From: Biomphalaria glabrata | Taxonomy: Eukaryota; Mollusca; Gastropoda; Planorbidae | Reading direction: 5' to 3' | DNA: 64,000 nt | NCBI RefSeq assembly: GCF_947242115.1 | Contig: NC_074721.1 | Location: forward strand, 19,521,001 to 19,585,000 | Shown here: in pieces, positions 1 through 9,590 of the stretch | Layout of the letters: each line of letters starts with the position of its first letter | How positions within the stretch are numbered: the first letter of the stretch is position 1 | Notes under the pieces: model-generated | Seen by the model: only the letters and a program-made list of their open reading frames with translations | The model's database searches: none | What the model was told of the DNA's origin: nothing | Translations under genes and position numbers: made by a program

Positions 1-1553
1 TGTCTTTATACTTAAGTCTTCCATTGCTAGGTAGTTTTTTCTCTTCTCTGCCTTTATACTTAAGTCTTCCATTGCTAGGTAGTTCTTCTCTTCTCTGCCT
101 TTATACTTGAGTCTGCCATTGCTAAATAGTTTTTTCTCTTCTCTGCCTTTATACTTGAGTCTGCCTTTGCTAGGTAGTTTTTTCTCTTCTCTGCCTTTAT
201 ACTTAAGTCTTCCATTGCTAAATAGTTTTTTCTCTTCTCTGCCTTTATACTTGAGTCTGCCTTTGCTAGGTAGTTTTTTCTCTTCTCTGTCTTTATACTT
301 AAGTCTTCCATTGCTAGGTAGTTTTTTCTCTTCTCTGCCTTTATACTTAAGTCTTCCATTGCTAGGTAGTTCTTCTCTTCTCTGCCTTTATACTTGAGTC
401 TTCCATTGCTAAATAGTTTTTTTCTCTTCTCTGCCTTTATACTTGAGTCTGCCATTGCTAAATAGTTTTTTCTCTTCTCTGCCTTTATACTTGAGTCTGC
501 CTTTGCTAGGTAGTTTTTTCTCTTCTCTGTCTTTATACTTAAGTCTTCCATTGCTAGGTAGTTTTTTCTCTTCTCTGCCTTTATACTTAAGTCTTCCATT
601 GCTAGGTAGTTCTTCTCTTCTCTGCCTTTATACTTGAGTCTGCCATTGCTAGGTAGTTTTTTCTCTTCTCTGCCTTTATACTTACGTCTTCCATTGCTAG
701 GTAGTTTTTTCTCTTCTCTTCCTTTATACTTAAGTCTTCCATTGCTAGGTAGTTCTTCTCTTCTCTGCCTTTATACTTGAGTCTGCCATTGCTAGGTAGT
801 TTTTTCTCTTCTCTGCTTTTATACTTAAGTCTTCCATTGCTAGGTAGTTCTTCTCTTCTCTGCCTTTATACTTGAGTCTGCCATTGCTAAATAGTTTTTT
901 TTTCTCTTCTCTGCCTTTATACTTGAGTCTGCCATTGCTAAATAGTTTTTTCTCTTCTCTGCCTTTATACTTGAGTCTGCCTTTGCTAGGTAGTTTTTTC
1001 TCTTCTCTGCCTTTATACTTAAGTCTTCCATTGCTAAATAGTTTTTTCTCTTCTCTGCCTTTATACTTGAGTCTGCCTTTGCTAGGTAGTTTTTTCTCTT
1101 CTCTGTCTTTATACTTAAGTCTTCCATTGCTAGGTAGTTTTTTCTCTTCTCTGCCTTTATACTTAAGTCTTCCATTGCTAGGTAGTTCTTCTCTTCTCTG
1201 CCTTTATACTTGAGTCTGCCATTGCTAAATAGTTTTTTCTCTTCTCTGCCTTTATACTTGAGTTTGCCATTGCTAAATAGTTTTTTCTCTTCTCTGCCTT
1301 TATACTTGAGTCTGCCATTGCTAAATAGTTTTTTCTCTTCTCTGCCTTTATACTTGAGTCTGCCTTTGCTAGGTAGTTTTTTCTCTTCTCTGCCTTTATA
1401 CTTAAGTCTTCCATTGCTAGGTAGTTTTTTTCTCTTCTCTGCCTTTATACTTGAGTCTTCCATTGCTAAATAGTTTTTTTCTCTTCTCTGCCTTTATACT
1501 TGAGTTTGCCATTGCTAAATAGTTTTTTCTCTTCTCTGCCTTTATACTTGAGT
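1..1553. repeat. 48-bp minisatellite, about 32 copies
   Basis: A unit of about 48 bp (tctgcctttatacttgagtc... ending in gctaaatag or gctaggtag plus a T run) repeats from the first base of the window, so the array continues to the left. Units differ at a few fixed positions (taagtct/tgagtct, ccattgc/cctttgc, aaatag/ggtag), and variants are shuffled as expected from unequal exchange. Because 48 is a multiple of 3, long open frames appear on both strands, with a 16-residue period on the minus strand. I see no signal peptide, splice context or unique flank that would make these genes. Confidence 0.95.
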
Positions 1554-1880
1554 AAAACACGTTATGATATGGTTTCATATCACAATAATGAAGCATAAGG
1601 AATGGTGCTAGACTGTTCACTGTGTTTATTGAGAATTTTAAATCGTAAAGTCTACACAGAAAGTTAAAACACTTAACTGGCACGTTAGAAACTTCTAAAG
1701 AGACTAAAAGATTAATATACGGAAGAAATTATATACTTAATTATCAACTGCATACATTTGCAAACAGTGTATTCAAGTTCTTCTGAATTTATCTTATAAA
1801 TCACAGGCGTGACTTCAAAAGAATGCATAATTACGTCCTACAAATGTTATAATTTTTATGTGTCAATCTGTTCATGCATG
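1554..1880. other. No recognisable feature
   Basis: AT-rich unique-looking sequence between the minisatellite and a short inverted-repeat element. The only open frame runs in from the minisatellite. Confidence 0.6.
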
Positions 1881-1961
1881 TTAACTCTTTCTCTCCTAAC
1901 TGACGATACCAGCGTTGATTCCACCAGAATGTGGTAAATAATTACGGAGAGAAAGAGTTAA
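1881..1961. mobile_element. 81-bp TTAA-flanked MITE-like inverted repeat
   Basis: TTAACTCTTTCTCTCC at the left end is matched perfectly by GGAGAGAAAGAGTTAA at the right, with about 49 bp between. TTAA at each end followed by 12-bp inverted arms is the layout of a piggyBac-type MITE, which duplicates TTAA on insertion. It has no coding capacity. A related string (aactctttttctcc) occurs near 33247 without a clear partner. Confidence 0.5.
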
Positions 1962-1984
1962 TCAGTGACTGAAACTCTGCTAAG

Positions 1985-2072
1985 GCGTTGGTTTTCTTGG
2001 CTAATTGAGGCAAACCATTCCATATTTTAACTGCACTATGGAAGAAGATGCCCTTATATGAATTTGTCCTAG
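1985..2072 (-). mobile_element. Non-LTR retrotransposon (LINE) C-terminal fragment
   Basis: The minus strand reads RTNSYKGIFF then HSAVKIWNGLP. This matches the R-T-N-x-Y-x-x-x-F-F-x-x-A-x-x-x-W-N-x-L-P motif at the C-terminal end of many CR1/Jockey-like LINE ORF2 proteins. About 29 codons are readable before in-frame stops on the upstream side. It is a short dead remnant, and the clade is not certain. Confidence 0.5.
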
Positions 2073-2134
2073 TAATTTATTAATTTTCCATTATCTTTTT
2101 GCAAATTATTGTTTAGTGCTTTATGTATTACTAC

Positions 2135-3896
2135 CAGGGCCGCCGCTACCTATTGTGCAATGTTTGTATTGCACGCAGGCGGCCGAATGTTATGGGGGGG
2201 GGGGGGGCAAGTCATCATTCCAATGTTACCTTTAGTTTTTTAAATTTCTAGTTTAATACAAAAAAAAATTGCTAAAATATTTTAAAATTTTACAGAAATT
2301 CTAATTATTCCAATATCCTTAAGATAAACATAAAAAAAAAACGATATTCGTACATAAGAAGCTATTTTGGAAACATTTAATAAGAAAAATGGAGTGGCGC
2401 GCGAGGAATTCCCCAAGGGTTTTCACATAAGCGCCTTCAGATTTCTGATTGAATTTTCGCGGGTTATCCTGTTATATAGATTTGTTTTGGATGACGCTTA
2501 CAGAAGCAGATCAGTCAAAACATTTTTGTTCTTCTTAGTAGGCCTCTCTACTTACTACATATAACTATTGTTGTTGAATCAATACCCCGCGCTGTGAGTA
2601 GATCTTGTAATTAAAAATTTAAGGTTAAAAACATTTTCACTTTTATGTTACATGGATGTAGAATATTTTTTGGTCATCATAGATGTAGATCTAACCTAAC
2701 GACCGACCAACAATAAGGGGGGGGGGGCGAAAAACAAATGTTTCATTGTAGTTATTAAACTGTGTCTGATTATGACCAATGTTTACTAATTAAAATCTTA
2801 AGTAAAAGACTTTGTTTCATCTTTTAACAATACCTTATCAAACGTAGACCGTTTTCGCGAAAGGCATATGCATCAATATGAGTTAAAATTTTTTGAAGAA
2901 ACAAAAACACCACCGCTAGTGTAATTCTTCTGGATTGTTCATTAGATTGGTCGAATTTCTACCGACTATTGCACTTCATTGATAGGACGATTTTTGTGTG
3001 TGCTTGTGAAGAGATTATCTTAAAAAAGATCACACCCATTACAGACGTACGTGCGCTGTATATAATTTAAGTCATTGAATAAATGACTTGTACTTAGAAT
3101 TATTTATTTTATATCGATTCAAGAAAAATATTCAGAGCTGAGTTGCTTCATTTTGAGCTAGTGATGTGTTGGATAAATCCGCCGTATGTCAGATGATTGT
3201 GGATACAATGCACATCTGTTCAAAATACAATCCAGATAATCTGTAAATATGTAAAAAAAAAATCATTCTCTTGAAAAGAAAACAACAGATGCAACGCATT
3301 AAAGAATCCATGATTTTGAAAAGTAGCCTAAGCAATCCTTGATATTATTCTATTTTAGTCAGTGTCTCGTTTTGAAAGGATCCACAAATAGTTCATTGGA
3401 GACACACACAAAAATGGTATTTGTATCAATGAATACTGGCGGCTATTTCAAAATTTCAGTGAAATAGACAATAAAATCCTTCAAATTGTATTAGCACACA
3501 AAAAGGCCTACTTTAAAAAAAATTAGATTCTACACCAGATATGTCTCCTACCGAACTAATCACTATTAGTATTGCTTCTGGTTCTTAGACATCTCGTGTA
3601 GAAATACATGAACATTTTCTGGGGTTTAACCCAATGACTGATACAACTGGAGAATAAGCACTTTGTAACGTCGAGACAGAAAAAATACAAAATTGGAAAT
3701 AAAACTTGAGGAATACGGCAACGGTGTTAATATGAAAGGAGAAAAAGATGGAAAGCTCTATTAAAAATGGATTTAAATCAACGGGTGCTTTTGTTCCTGC
3801 TTAATTGTAATACATTTCTTTGGTTAGAAAAAAAAGGAGGTGGGCGGCATTTTAAAATTTAGCACGCAGGCGGCCACAATCCTCGCGGCGGCCCTG
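2135..3896 (+). mobile_element. Dead hAT transposon, 1.76 kb, ZMYM/TTF-type transposase remnant
   Basis: The ends are inverted repeats, CAGGGCCGCCGC at the left and GCGGCGGCCCTG at the right, a typical hAT form. Inside on the plus strand, around 3530-3800, the frames read TPDMSPTE, then VEIHEHFLGF, TDTTGE and YGNGVNMKGE. These correspond to the conserved TPD-x-S-x-x-E, V-x-I-x-E-x-F-L-G-F, D-T-T-G and Y-D-N-G-A-N-M-x-G blocks of hAT transposases of the ZMYM/TTF-domain group. Stops interrupt the region, and the part after the NMKG block is missing, so it is an internally deleted fossil. The flanking 8 bp (attactac and attaacct) match only partly, so a target duplication is doubtful. Confidence 0.75.
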
Positions 3897-3914
3897 ATTA
3901 ACCTGATAACCCTA

Positions 3915-4022
3915 ACCCTATATATATATATATTCTTGCCTGGCATTACCCGCGGCCTGCGGGTCTAAGTTTGTGTTTACTAATCTACATACGCCTTACT
4001 TTATACTTTATAGTATAGATAC
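3915..4022 (+). repeat. Fragment of the CCCGCGGCCTGCGGG interspersed repeat
   Basis: The string cattacccgcggcctgcggg followed by tctaagtttgtgtttactaat is shared with 47612-48606 on the same strand, and both end in ctttatagtatagat. This copy lacks most of the interior. Related minus-strand copies lie at 16.6 and 18.3 kb. Confidence 0.65.
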
Positions 4023-4039
4023 ATATATATATAAGAATA

Positions 4040-4510
4040 AAAAGGGGTATGGTTTTACAGCCCACCAAGGTAATACAGATTCGCTTCTGTGAGTTAACCA
4101 TATTTAAACCAGTTGCAATACAGCAATTTTCTAAATGTGTACTTCACCTGAATTTTATGATAAAATTACTTACAAAGTATCTAAAGTACCACAGAAATAA
4201 TTTCCTCCATCAGAATACTTCTTGCTTATTCATGGATAAATGATAGACAAGTTTTAACATAACGTTAAACACTATTAACAAATGTCACACCTAATATCAT
4301 GTCACATCAATTAATGTAAATGAGTTAAGATTCCTGGCATTGGCATAGCTAACATAACTGGCGCAGAAAGTTTGACATTTGATTGGTCATCATTATCCTC
4401 TCCAAAACACGTACACATGTAATAGCAAAGGCGTATCCAGAACTTCTCTATGTCGTTTAGAGAAACACTAGTACGGTAAAACATACACACTGAAATATTT
4501 GCAGAATGAC
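4040..4510. other. No recognisable feature
   Basis: AT-rich sequence with short unsupported open frames. I find no splice signals, repeats or motifs that would support a gene. Confidence 0.5.
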
Positions 4511-4526
4511 GCATTCACATAAACCT

Positions 4527-4780
4527 TCATCCATCCCTTAGTCTGTGGGACCGTTGGGGCACCACACAAGATACGTTGAACGTCCTTCTCCATTCCTCTC
4601 CCTCAGTGGCATGTCCGACTGCCGTCCCTTCCTTTATGTTGTCTTCCCATCGATTTCTCTGTCTACCTTTTCTACTCATTCTTGGTACTGTTCCCTGAAA
4701 GAAGGTCTTTGCGAGCCCTGAAGTCCTTGTTATGCGGCAAAAGGCTTTTAGTTTGCGTTTATCTGACAATCGTGGGGTTC
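4527..4780 (-). mobile_element. RTE-type LINE, C-terminal end of ORF2
   Basis: The minus strand encodes RTSGLAKTFFQGTVPR, then RKGRQRNRWEDNIKEGTAVG and EEWRRTF, ending in CVVPQRSHRLRD. This is the standard tail of RTE-clade ORF2 proteins (R-x-x-GLAKT-x-LQGT-V, GRQ-x-x-RW-x-DNIKEW, EEWR, PQR). Only the last ~80 codons remain, as expected of a 5'-truncated insertion. A plus-strand relative lies at 60490-60880. Confidence 0.8.
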
Positions 4781-5230
4781 AGTCGCTGTACTAATCCTAT
4801 CTCTAATCTTTTTGTTTGTGATACGTAGGATCTTTTTAAGGCATTACTTACTTATATTTCAAATACTTGCCAACAAAATTCAATGCCAGAAAAAGAGGTA
4901 GATACAAAAAATTTGTGACGGAAGCGTTGGGTGACATTCAGAGGATAATACACACCTTTGTCCACAACACGCTACGCCATTGACACTAAGCTAATTACTG
5001 CAACACGCAGGTCATTCCGAGAGTCAAACCAACATTCTCCAAGCACGTGACTATTTCATAAAGCATGAAAGACCTTTTCATCCATTTATGCTCAACCTAT
5101 GGCCCGAGGTCAATAGCCGGCCCTTTACTCGGTGCTATCAGCTGCCTCGTTATATCGGTCCTTTGATCGCAAGGTCTGAAAGGGAAATGTGACTTAGGTC
5201 AAAGTGCTCCCGTACTTTTATTTCACGACT
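4781..5230. other. Mostly featureless, with a possible SINE tail near 5100-5215
   Basis: No gene seen. The string aaggtctgaaaggg near 5172-5186 matches the 3' end of the tRNA-derived SINE at 55116-55376, so a degenerate SINE tail may lie here. The tRNA-like head is absent. Confidence 0.35.
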
Positions 5231-5330
5231 GTTTGTGGTGCTAACCTCCAGCACCAATAAAGGGTTGGTAGTACTAGCATGTTTGTGGTGCTAACCTCCA
5301 GCACCAATAAAGGGTTGGTAGTACTAGCAT
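5231..5330. repeat. Exact 50-bp tandem duplication
   Basis: Positions 5231-5280 and 5281-5330 are identical, beginning gtttgtggtgctaacctcc. A recent duplication with no divergence. Confidence 0.95.
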
Positions 5331-5394
5331 TTGTTTTACAGAAGTTTTGTCAAGAAGAAAAGTATTCATTTTTTTAAATATATGTATCAAGTTC

Positions 5395-5426
5395 CATCAT
5401 CATCATCATGATCATCATTATCCTCA
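5395..5426. repeat. Short ATC microsatellite
   Basis: Runs of catcatcatcatgatcatcatt. Confidence 0.8.
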
Positions 5427-5627
5427 TCCATCGACAGATGTTCTCAAAATAGTATCAAGAGTGAGGTCACTCAATTATTTCACGTGCATCTTCCACTGCA
5501 CCTTGAAGGAGGACTTTTGAAAGTGAGTCCTGTCTTATATACGACCGAACAAGTCCATTTTCGTCTTTTCACAGTATTGAGGAGTGTGTTGACTTTCAAA
5601 ATTATCAATGTACAGCGCATCAATTAT

Positions 5628-6750
5628 TATTATTATTAGTGTTATTATTATTATTATTGTTATGTTAGATACGAGTGAGTATTCACTCTCTGGCACTGCC
5701 AGGGTCGAGTTTCGTTACAGAGAAAAAAATCATTATAGTCCCTTTATAAGTGTCCACTGAGGATTTTTTTCTGGCGATGTGACAGGTCTGCAGCGATACC
5801 GCCCTCTGACAGGCAAATAGAATGTTCTTCGGAATGTTAAGGGCCTTAAAGGTATTTGTGAGGTCAGCTGTCATCATCCCCTTGGTGGATATAGCAATGG
5901 GGTGTAATGTTATTTTAGACAACTTCCAAAAATGTCTAATCTCAACCGCTTTGTCAGTCAAAATAGGCCTATACCATAACAATAAGTGATCAGTAGACTC
6001 GAAACCTCTTGTGGCGAGTATTTGTAATAAGGAGGAGTAGCCTTACAGATCGAATTATGTGCCAAAGCCAACTGTTGGTGTATTAACTTTAAAACGTGTT
6101 TGCCACCTAGGTAGGCAGATTTTGATAAGGCTAAATATACTGCCATTATGTGTTCAATTAACTCACCCACATTTCCACATTTTCGGCATTGGTCAACAAC
6201 ATTGAGTTTTAGGATATGCTTTTCGTAATTTTGTGTCCTAATTATTCTGTCCTGTATTGCTGTGACAAAGCCTTCTGTTTAAGGGTAGAGATGACCCTCT
6301 TTGAGCCATGATAAGGAAGCAGCCTTCTGCTTCAGGGTAGAGGTGACCTGCTTTGAGCCATGTTAAAGAAGCAGCCTTGTTTCAGGGTAGAGATGACCTG
6401 CTATGAGCCATGCTAAGGAAGCAGCCTTGTTTCAGGGTAGAGATGACCTGCTATGAGCCATGCTAAGGAAGCAGATTGTTTCAGGGTAGAGATGACCTGC
6501 TATGAGCCATGCTAAGGAAGCAGATTGTTTCAGGGTAGAGATGACCTGCTATGAGCCATGCTAAGGAAGCAGCCTTGTCAATGTTGTCCCCGTCTAATAA
6601 GCCGGAAATTTTCTGTGGAGCGTTTTTTCTTCCCTTTGGCTTCGTCCAAACCAACATTAACAACAGCATTGTTTTGGTTCAGAGAGGGTTGCTTCTGAGT
6701 CGTATTTGCTTAGGAAATTTGCTTTTAGCATCTAAATGGTGTTCACATTA
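5628..6750 (-). mobile_element. R2-type LINE 3' end, 5'-truncated and dead
   Basis: Read on the minus strand, the order is: SEATLSEPKQ; LDGDNIDKAASLAWL; GHLYPET; C-x2-C-type knuckle debris with GELIEHIMA; KLIHQQLALAHN; PPYYKYSPQEV; LTDKAVEIRH; LTNTFKALNIPKNI; and a terminal TKLDPGSARE followed by a stop. The same order occurs at 41295-42360. A C-x2-C-x7-H-x4-C knuckle followed by an RHN/PD-type block is the layout of LINEs with a restriction-like endonuclease (R2/NeSL/Hero group). The 3' end passes into an ATT/AAT-rich tract (5628-5658), probably the element's microsatellite tail. Frames are broken several times. The segment 6280-6580 is expanded in tandem. Confidence 0.7.
6275..6580. repeat. 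~50-bp tandem amplification inside the LINE copy, about 6 units
   Basis: The unit ttcagggtagagatgacctg followed by ctatgagccatgctaaggaagcag repeats with a 49-50 bp period. The sister LINE copy has this segment once, at about 41575-41640, so the array arose after insertion. Units toward 6580 are nearly identical, and those toward 6275 are more diverged. Confidence 0.9.
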
Positions 6751-6754
6751 CTAA

Positions 6755-7290
6755 TGATCTAGGATTATGTCTGTTGTCATTTCTTTTGAGATATTATTTT
6801 TTCACGAGTAAATGAAAGACATAGCGTGAATGCTTTGTTTTTTTTTGGTATTAATGAGGAGCCCAACGGGAACCACCTGTGAGTTTTTGTAATAACACAA
6901 ACCGTCTTTATAACCTTGATTCTTATATTTTTCGTTGTTTTACTTTTAGACCAAGAGCCTTGTGTGTCGTAAATAAATAAATGTATTGCTATAACTTAGC
7001 CAAATAACCTCAACGAAAGGATTATAAAATAACAAAATAGAATGTTTAATAACCAAATAGGCAACTAGATCTAGAATTACACTAATCACATCACAAGCGT
7101 CGTTTACATCTCTAATCATCGGCCATCTTGACTTCCTCTGTTCTCTATCGTGTCCTCTGGTACACAATGTCGCACCAAATGACAGTGCGCAATGTAGAGT
7201 CATAACAATATAATTAAATAAACAAAGAAAGAACTAAATCAATTAAAATCATTTTTTTTTAATTACCCAGCAAAGAAAGCATAGGTAGAA
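6755..7290. other. No recognisable feature
   Basis: AT-rich sequence with unsupported short open frames only. Confidence 0.5.
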
Positions 7291-7299
7291 AACAACAAA

Positions 7300-7400
7300 G
7301 ACCAGCTTACCTAGTCCAGTAGTCATATGGTATGCGCGTCTAAGTGTTTCGAGTTTAAGCCCTGCTCACTGTCCTGCAGGACTAGGACATAACAATATTT
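7300..7400 (+). mobile_element. Degenerate tRNA-derived SINE (family 2)
   Basis: An A-box-like catatggtatgcgcgtc is followed by a B-box-like cgagtttaagccctgctcac and ctgcaggactaggacataa. It matches, with decay, the family-2 SINEs at 24664 and 43347. Not a functional tRNA gene. Confidence 0.5.
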
Positions 7401-7435
7401 ATTTCCAAAGTTACGTCCATACATTGAACAAAAAA

Positions 7436-7532
7436 AACGAATACATAATGTAGTCAAGGGAGACAAACTGAGCATGTAGTCAAGGGAGACAAACTGAACA
7501 TGTAGACAAGGGGGACAAACAAGACAAACAGA
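7436..7532. repeat. 26-bp tandem repeat, 3 units
   Basis: The unit gtagtcaagggagacaaact is followed by gagcat or gaacat, and repeats with mild decay. Confidence 0.85.
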
Positions 7533-7539
7533 GCGCATC

Positions 7540-8440
7540 CAAACTAGAAATTATCTCTCTGTCTACCATTGTCATATGTAGATTTACCATCAGCTGTGAC
7601 AGACTTAATTACTCGGCAATATAATCTACAAGTTCGTCATTGTATTCTCGTAACTGCTCCAGCTCAACAGAGACTAAGTCAATCCAGAATTAATGAATGT
7701 ATTTCTCGTAAATTGCAGCAATTAGTAATTTCCTGTTATACAATTATCTCATAACTAGCACCGTTTAGCGAAATCCTCCACCCGATCACGCTTGCCATCG
7801 AGAGTGTATGTATGTGTGGCGGTGAGTGAGCCTAGCTGACAATGAATGTAAACTTACAAAATACAGTACCAAAAGTAGTGATGAGCTGGGTTTTTTTTCT
7901 TTCTTTTTGCGGCTCAGAATATGACCTAAGTCAACCATCCATGTCAGCTTGTCCTTAGGAAAAACAAAACAAAAGAAGCAAAATATTTAAACAAATACCT
8001 GTTTACTGCCATATCTCTCTAAATATTGTAAAATTCATATACCGTTTTTAATATCAAAGAGAAGTAATTAATTAATTACCACTATTGAATCGTGAGTTGT
8101 TATCGACATTAAATAATTGTGCAAAGTTTTAATTTGATAGAGAATGGGAAGTGGGAGAAATAACGTGTGCGCGATTTGTACCAGACAGACAAAAAGAAAG
8201 ACAGACAAAAAGACAGAGTAATATGATATAATCTTTTTAAGAGAAGAAAAAATCTATCAAAGACATTTCCGTTTCGGCACAACACATATCATTTTGATTT
8301 AAATAAATAAAAAGATCAAAGAGCAAGTAGGTGTCCTTAACTTTTCTGAAGAAAAACCAGATTCAATTATTTGCTCTGTACTTTGTTTTTACAAAAGGTA
8401 AAGCCAATTATGTATGTATTATAGAAAGTGTAAGTATTGA
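7540..8440. other. No recognisable gene
   Basis: AT-rich. Around 8190-8215 there is a short purine run of cagacaaaaag type, as often seen in snail repeat debris. No coding evidence. Confidence 0.5.
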
Positions 8441-8690
8441 TAATATTTATAGCTTTTATATAACGCTACTTACATGCTTATAGCATGGTCAGAGCGCTAT
8501 GGACCAATCTCATTTGTGGACCAGTGGGGGAAGGGGTATCTGGGAGAAGGTTTTCTGTGCTGCCTTTATGCACCCAGTACACAACTCTGCTTGAGTGGGA
8601 TGTCGAACCTCGAGCTCCCTTCATAGTTAGTCAATCCAAGCCAGGTTCGAGCGTACTTCGTCTCCCGACCACGCTTCCCTTCCCACGTGT
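8441..8690 (-). mobile_element. tRNA-derived SINE (family 3, Leu/Ser-like head), minus strand
   Basis: Read on the minus strand, a tRNA-like head carries an A-box region (cgtggtcgggag), a long variable-arm region, and a B box near GAGGTTCGACATCCC. The long distance between boxes suits a class II (Leu/Ser) tRNA ancestor. The tail ends in gcgctatataaaagctataa. A close copy lies at 52930-53180 and a decayed one at 8800-8935. Confidence 0.65.
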
Positions 8691-8799
8691 TTGTTTGCCG
8701 TTTATATGTATGAAGTACTGTGAGACTTGAGACTGAGACCTGTGTTTTGGTTTGATGAGGAACATTCAAACAAAATGTTTTTCTTTCAACAGCATGCTC

Positions 8800-8935
8800 A
8801 CCATGGTACAATCTTATTTGTGGACATGTGGGCGGGGGGGGGGGTATCTGTGAAGAAGTTCTCGTTCAGCCTATAGGCGCTTAGCAAACACAATTCAGTT
8901 CGAGTCGGGTTTAAAACTCGATCCACGTTGATAAG
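8800..8935 (-). mobile_element. Decayed family-3 SINE fragment
   Basis: It shares caatcttatttgtgga..gtggg, ggtatctg, and tataggcgctcagc-like blocks with the adjacent family-3 SINE. The tRNA-like head is largely lost. Confidence 0.5.
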
Positions 8936-8969
8936 TTTCAAAGCGGTTTACACCACTCTGCGTCATATA

Positions 8970-9590
8970 TATATAATTCTCTTCATGGCTCAAGAGTTTG
9001 GACACCACGGGAAGGAAAGATCACACTTTTATTTCTTACGAAAAAAAAAGGGGGAGGGGAGAACAAGTAGTATTCACCCGTAACAAAATAGCAGGGCCGG
9101 ACTTAACCGTTGTGACCAAGAAGTCATGGAATGATCACTCATTTTTAATTTCTACGAGAACAAGTAATCTACTCTGTATTCACCCGTCACTAAATAGCTT
9201 GGCCGGACTAAACCGTTGTGGGGCCCTATCAAAACAGAATTGGCGGGGCCAATTTTGGGTATTGATACGGATAATAAGTGAAATTTAAGAGTTTGTAATA
9301 GAAAATAAATTCGTCTTTGCATTTTATTCATTCTTTACTACCTACAAAATTACTTTACAAGCCTTGCGTGTAGCGAAGCCATACAGTATATCATAATAAT
9401 TCTGTTTCCTACATTGATCCAGCTCAATATCAAGAATTACCAAATGTTTAAATCTATCTACGAGAATTGTTGACCTCTAGTAAATCTTCATTAGTTTAAG
9501 GCGCGAGAAGCTTCTTTCACCAGATTCCACAATAACGGGTTTTGCATAATGCCGTTTTTTTTTTCATCGCGCTTACATATATCAGGAGAT
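8970..9590 (-). mobile_element. hAT transposon remnant with hATC-domain traces
   Basis: It begins with a catggctcaagagtttggac block and CAGGGCCGGACTTAACCG, which resembles a hAT end. Positions 9280-9560 align with the hAT pieces at 40.6-41.3, 50.6-51.3 and 51.7-52.3 kb, where the minus strand encodes the C-terminal ERS-x-S-x-LKLM-x-NYLRS motif. This copy is more decayed, and its terminal block is duplicated (9090 and 9200). Confidence 0.55.

Noticed and set aside
75-1683. Long open frames of 60-207 codons over the 48-bp array
   Set aside because: They follow from a repeat unit divisible by 3 without stops; no start context, signal, splicing or unique sequence.
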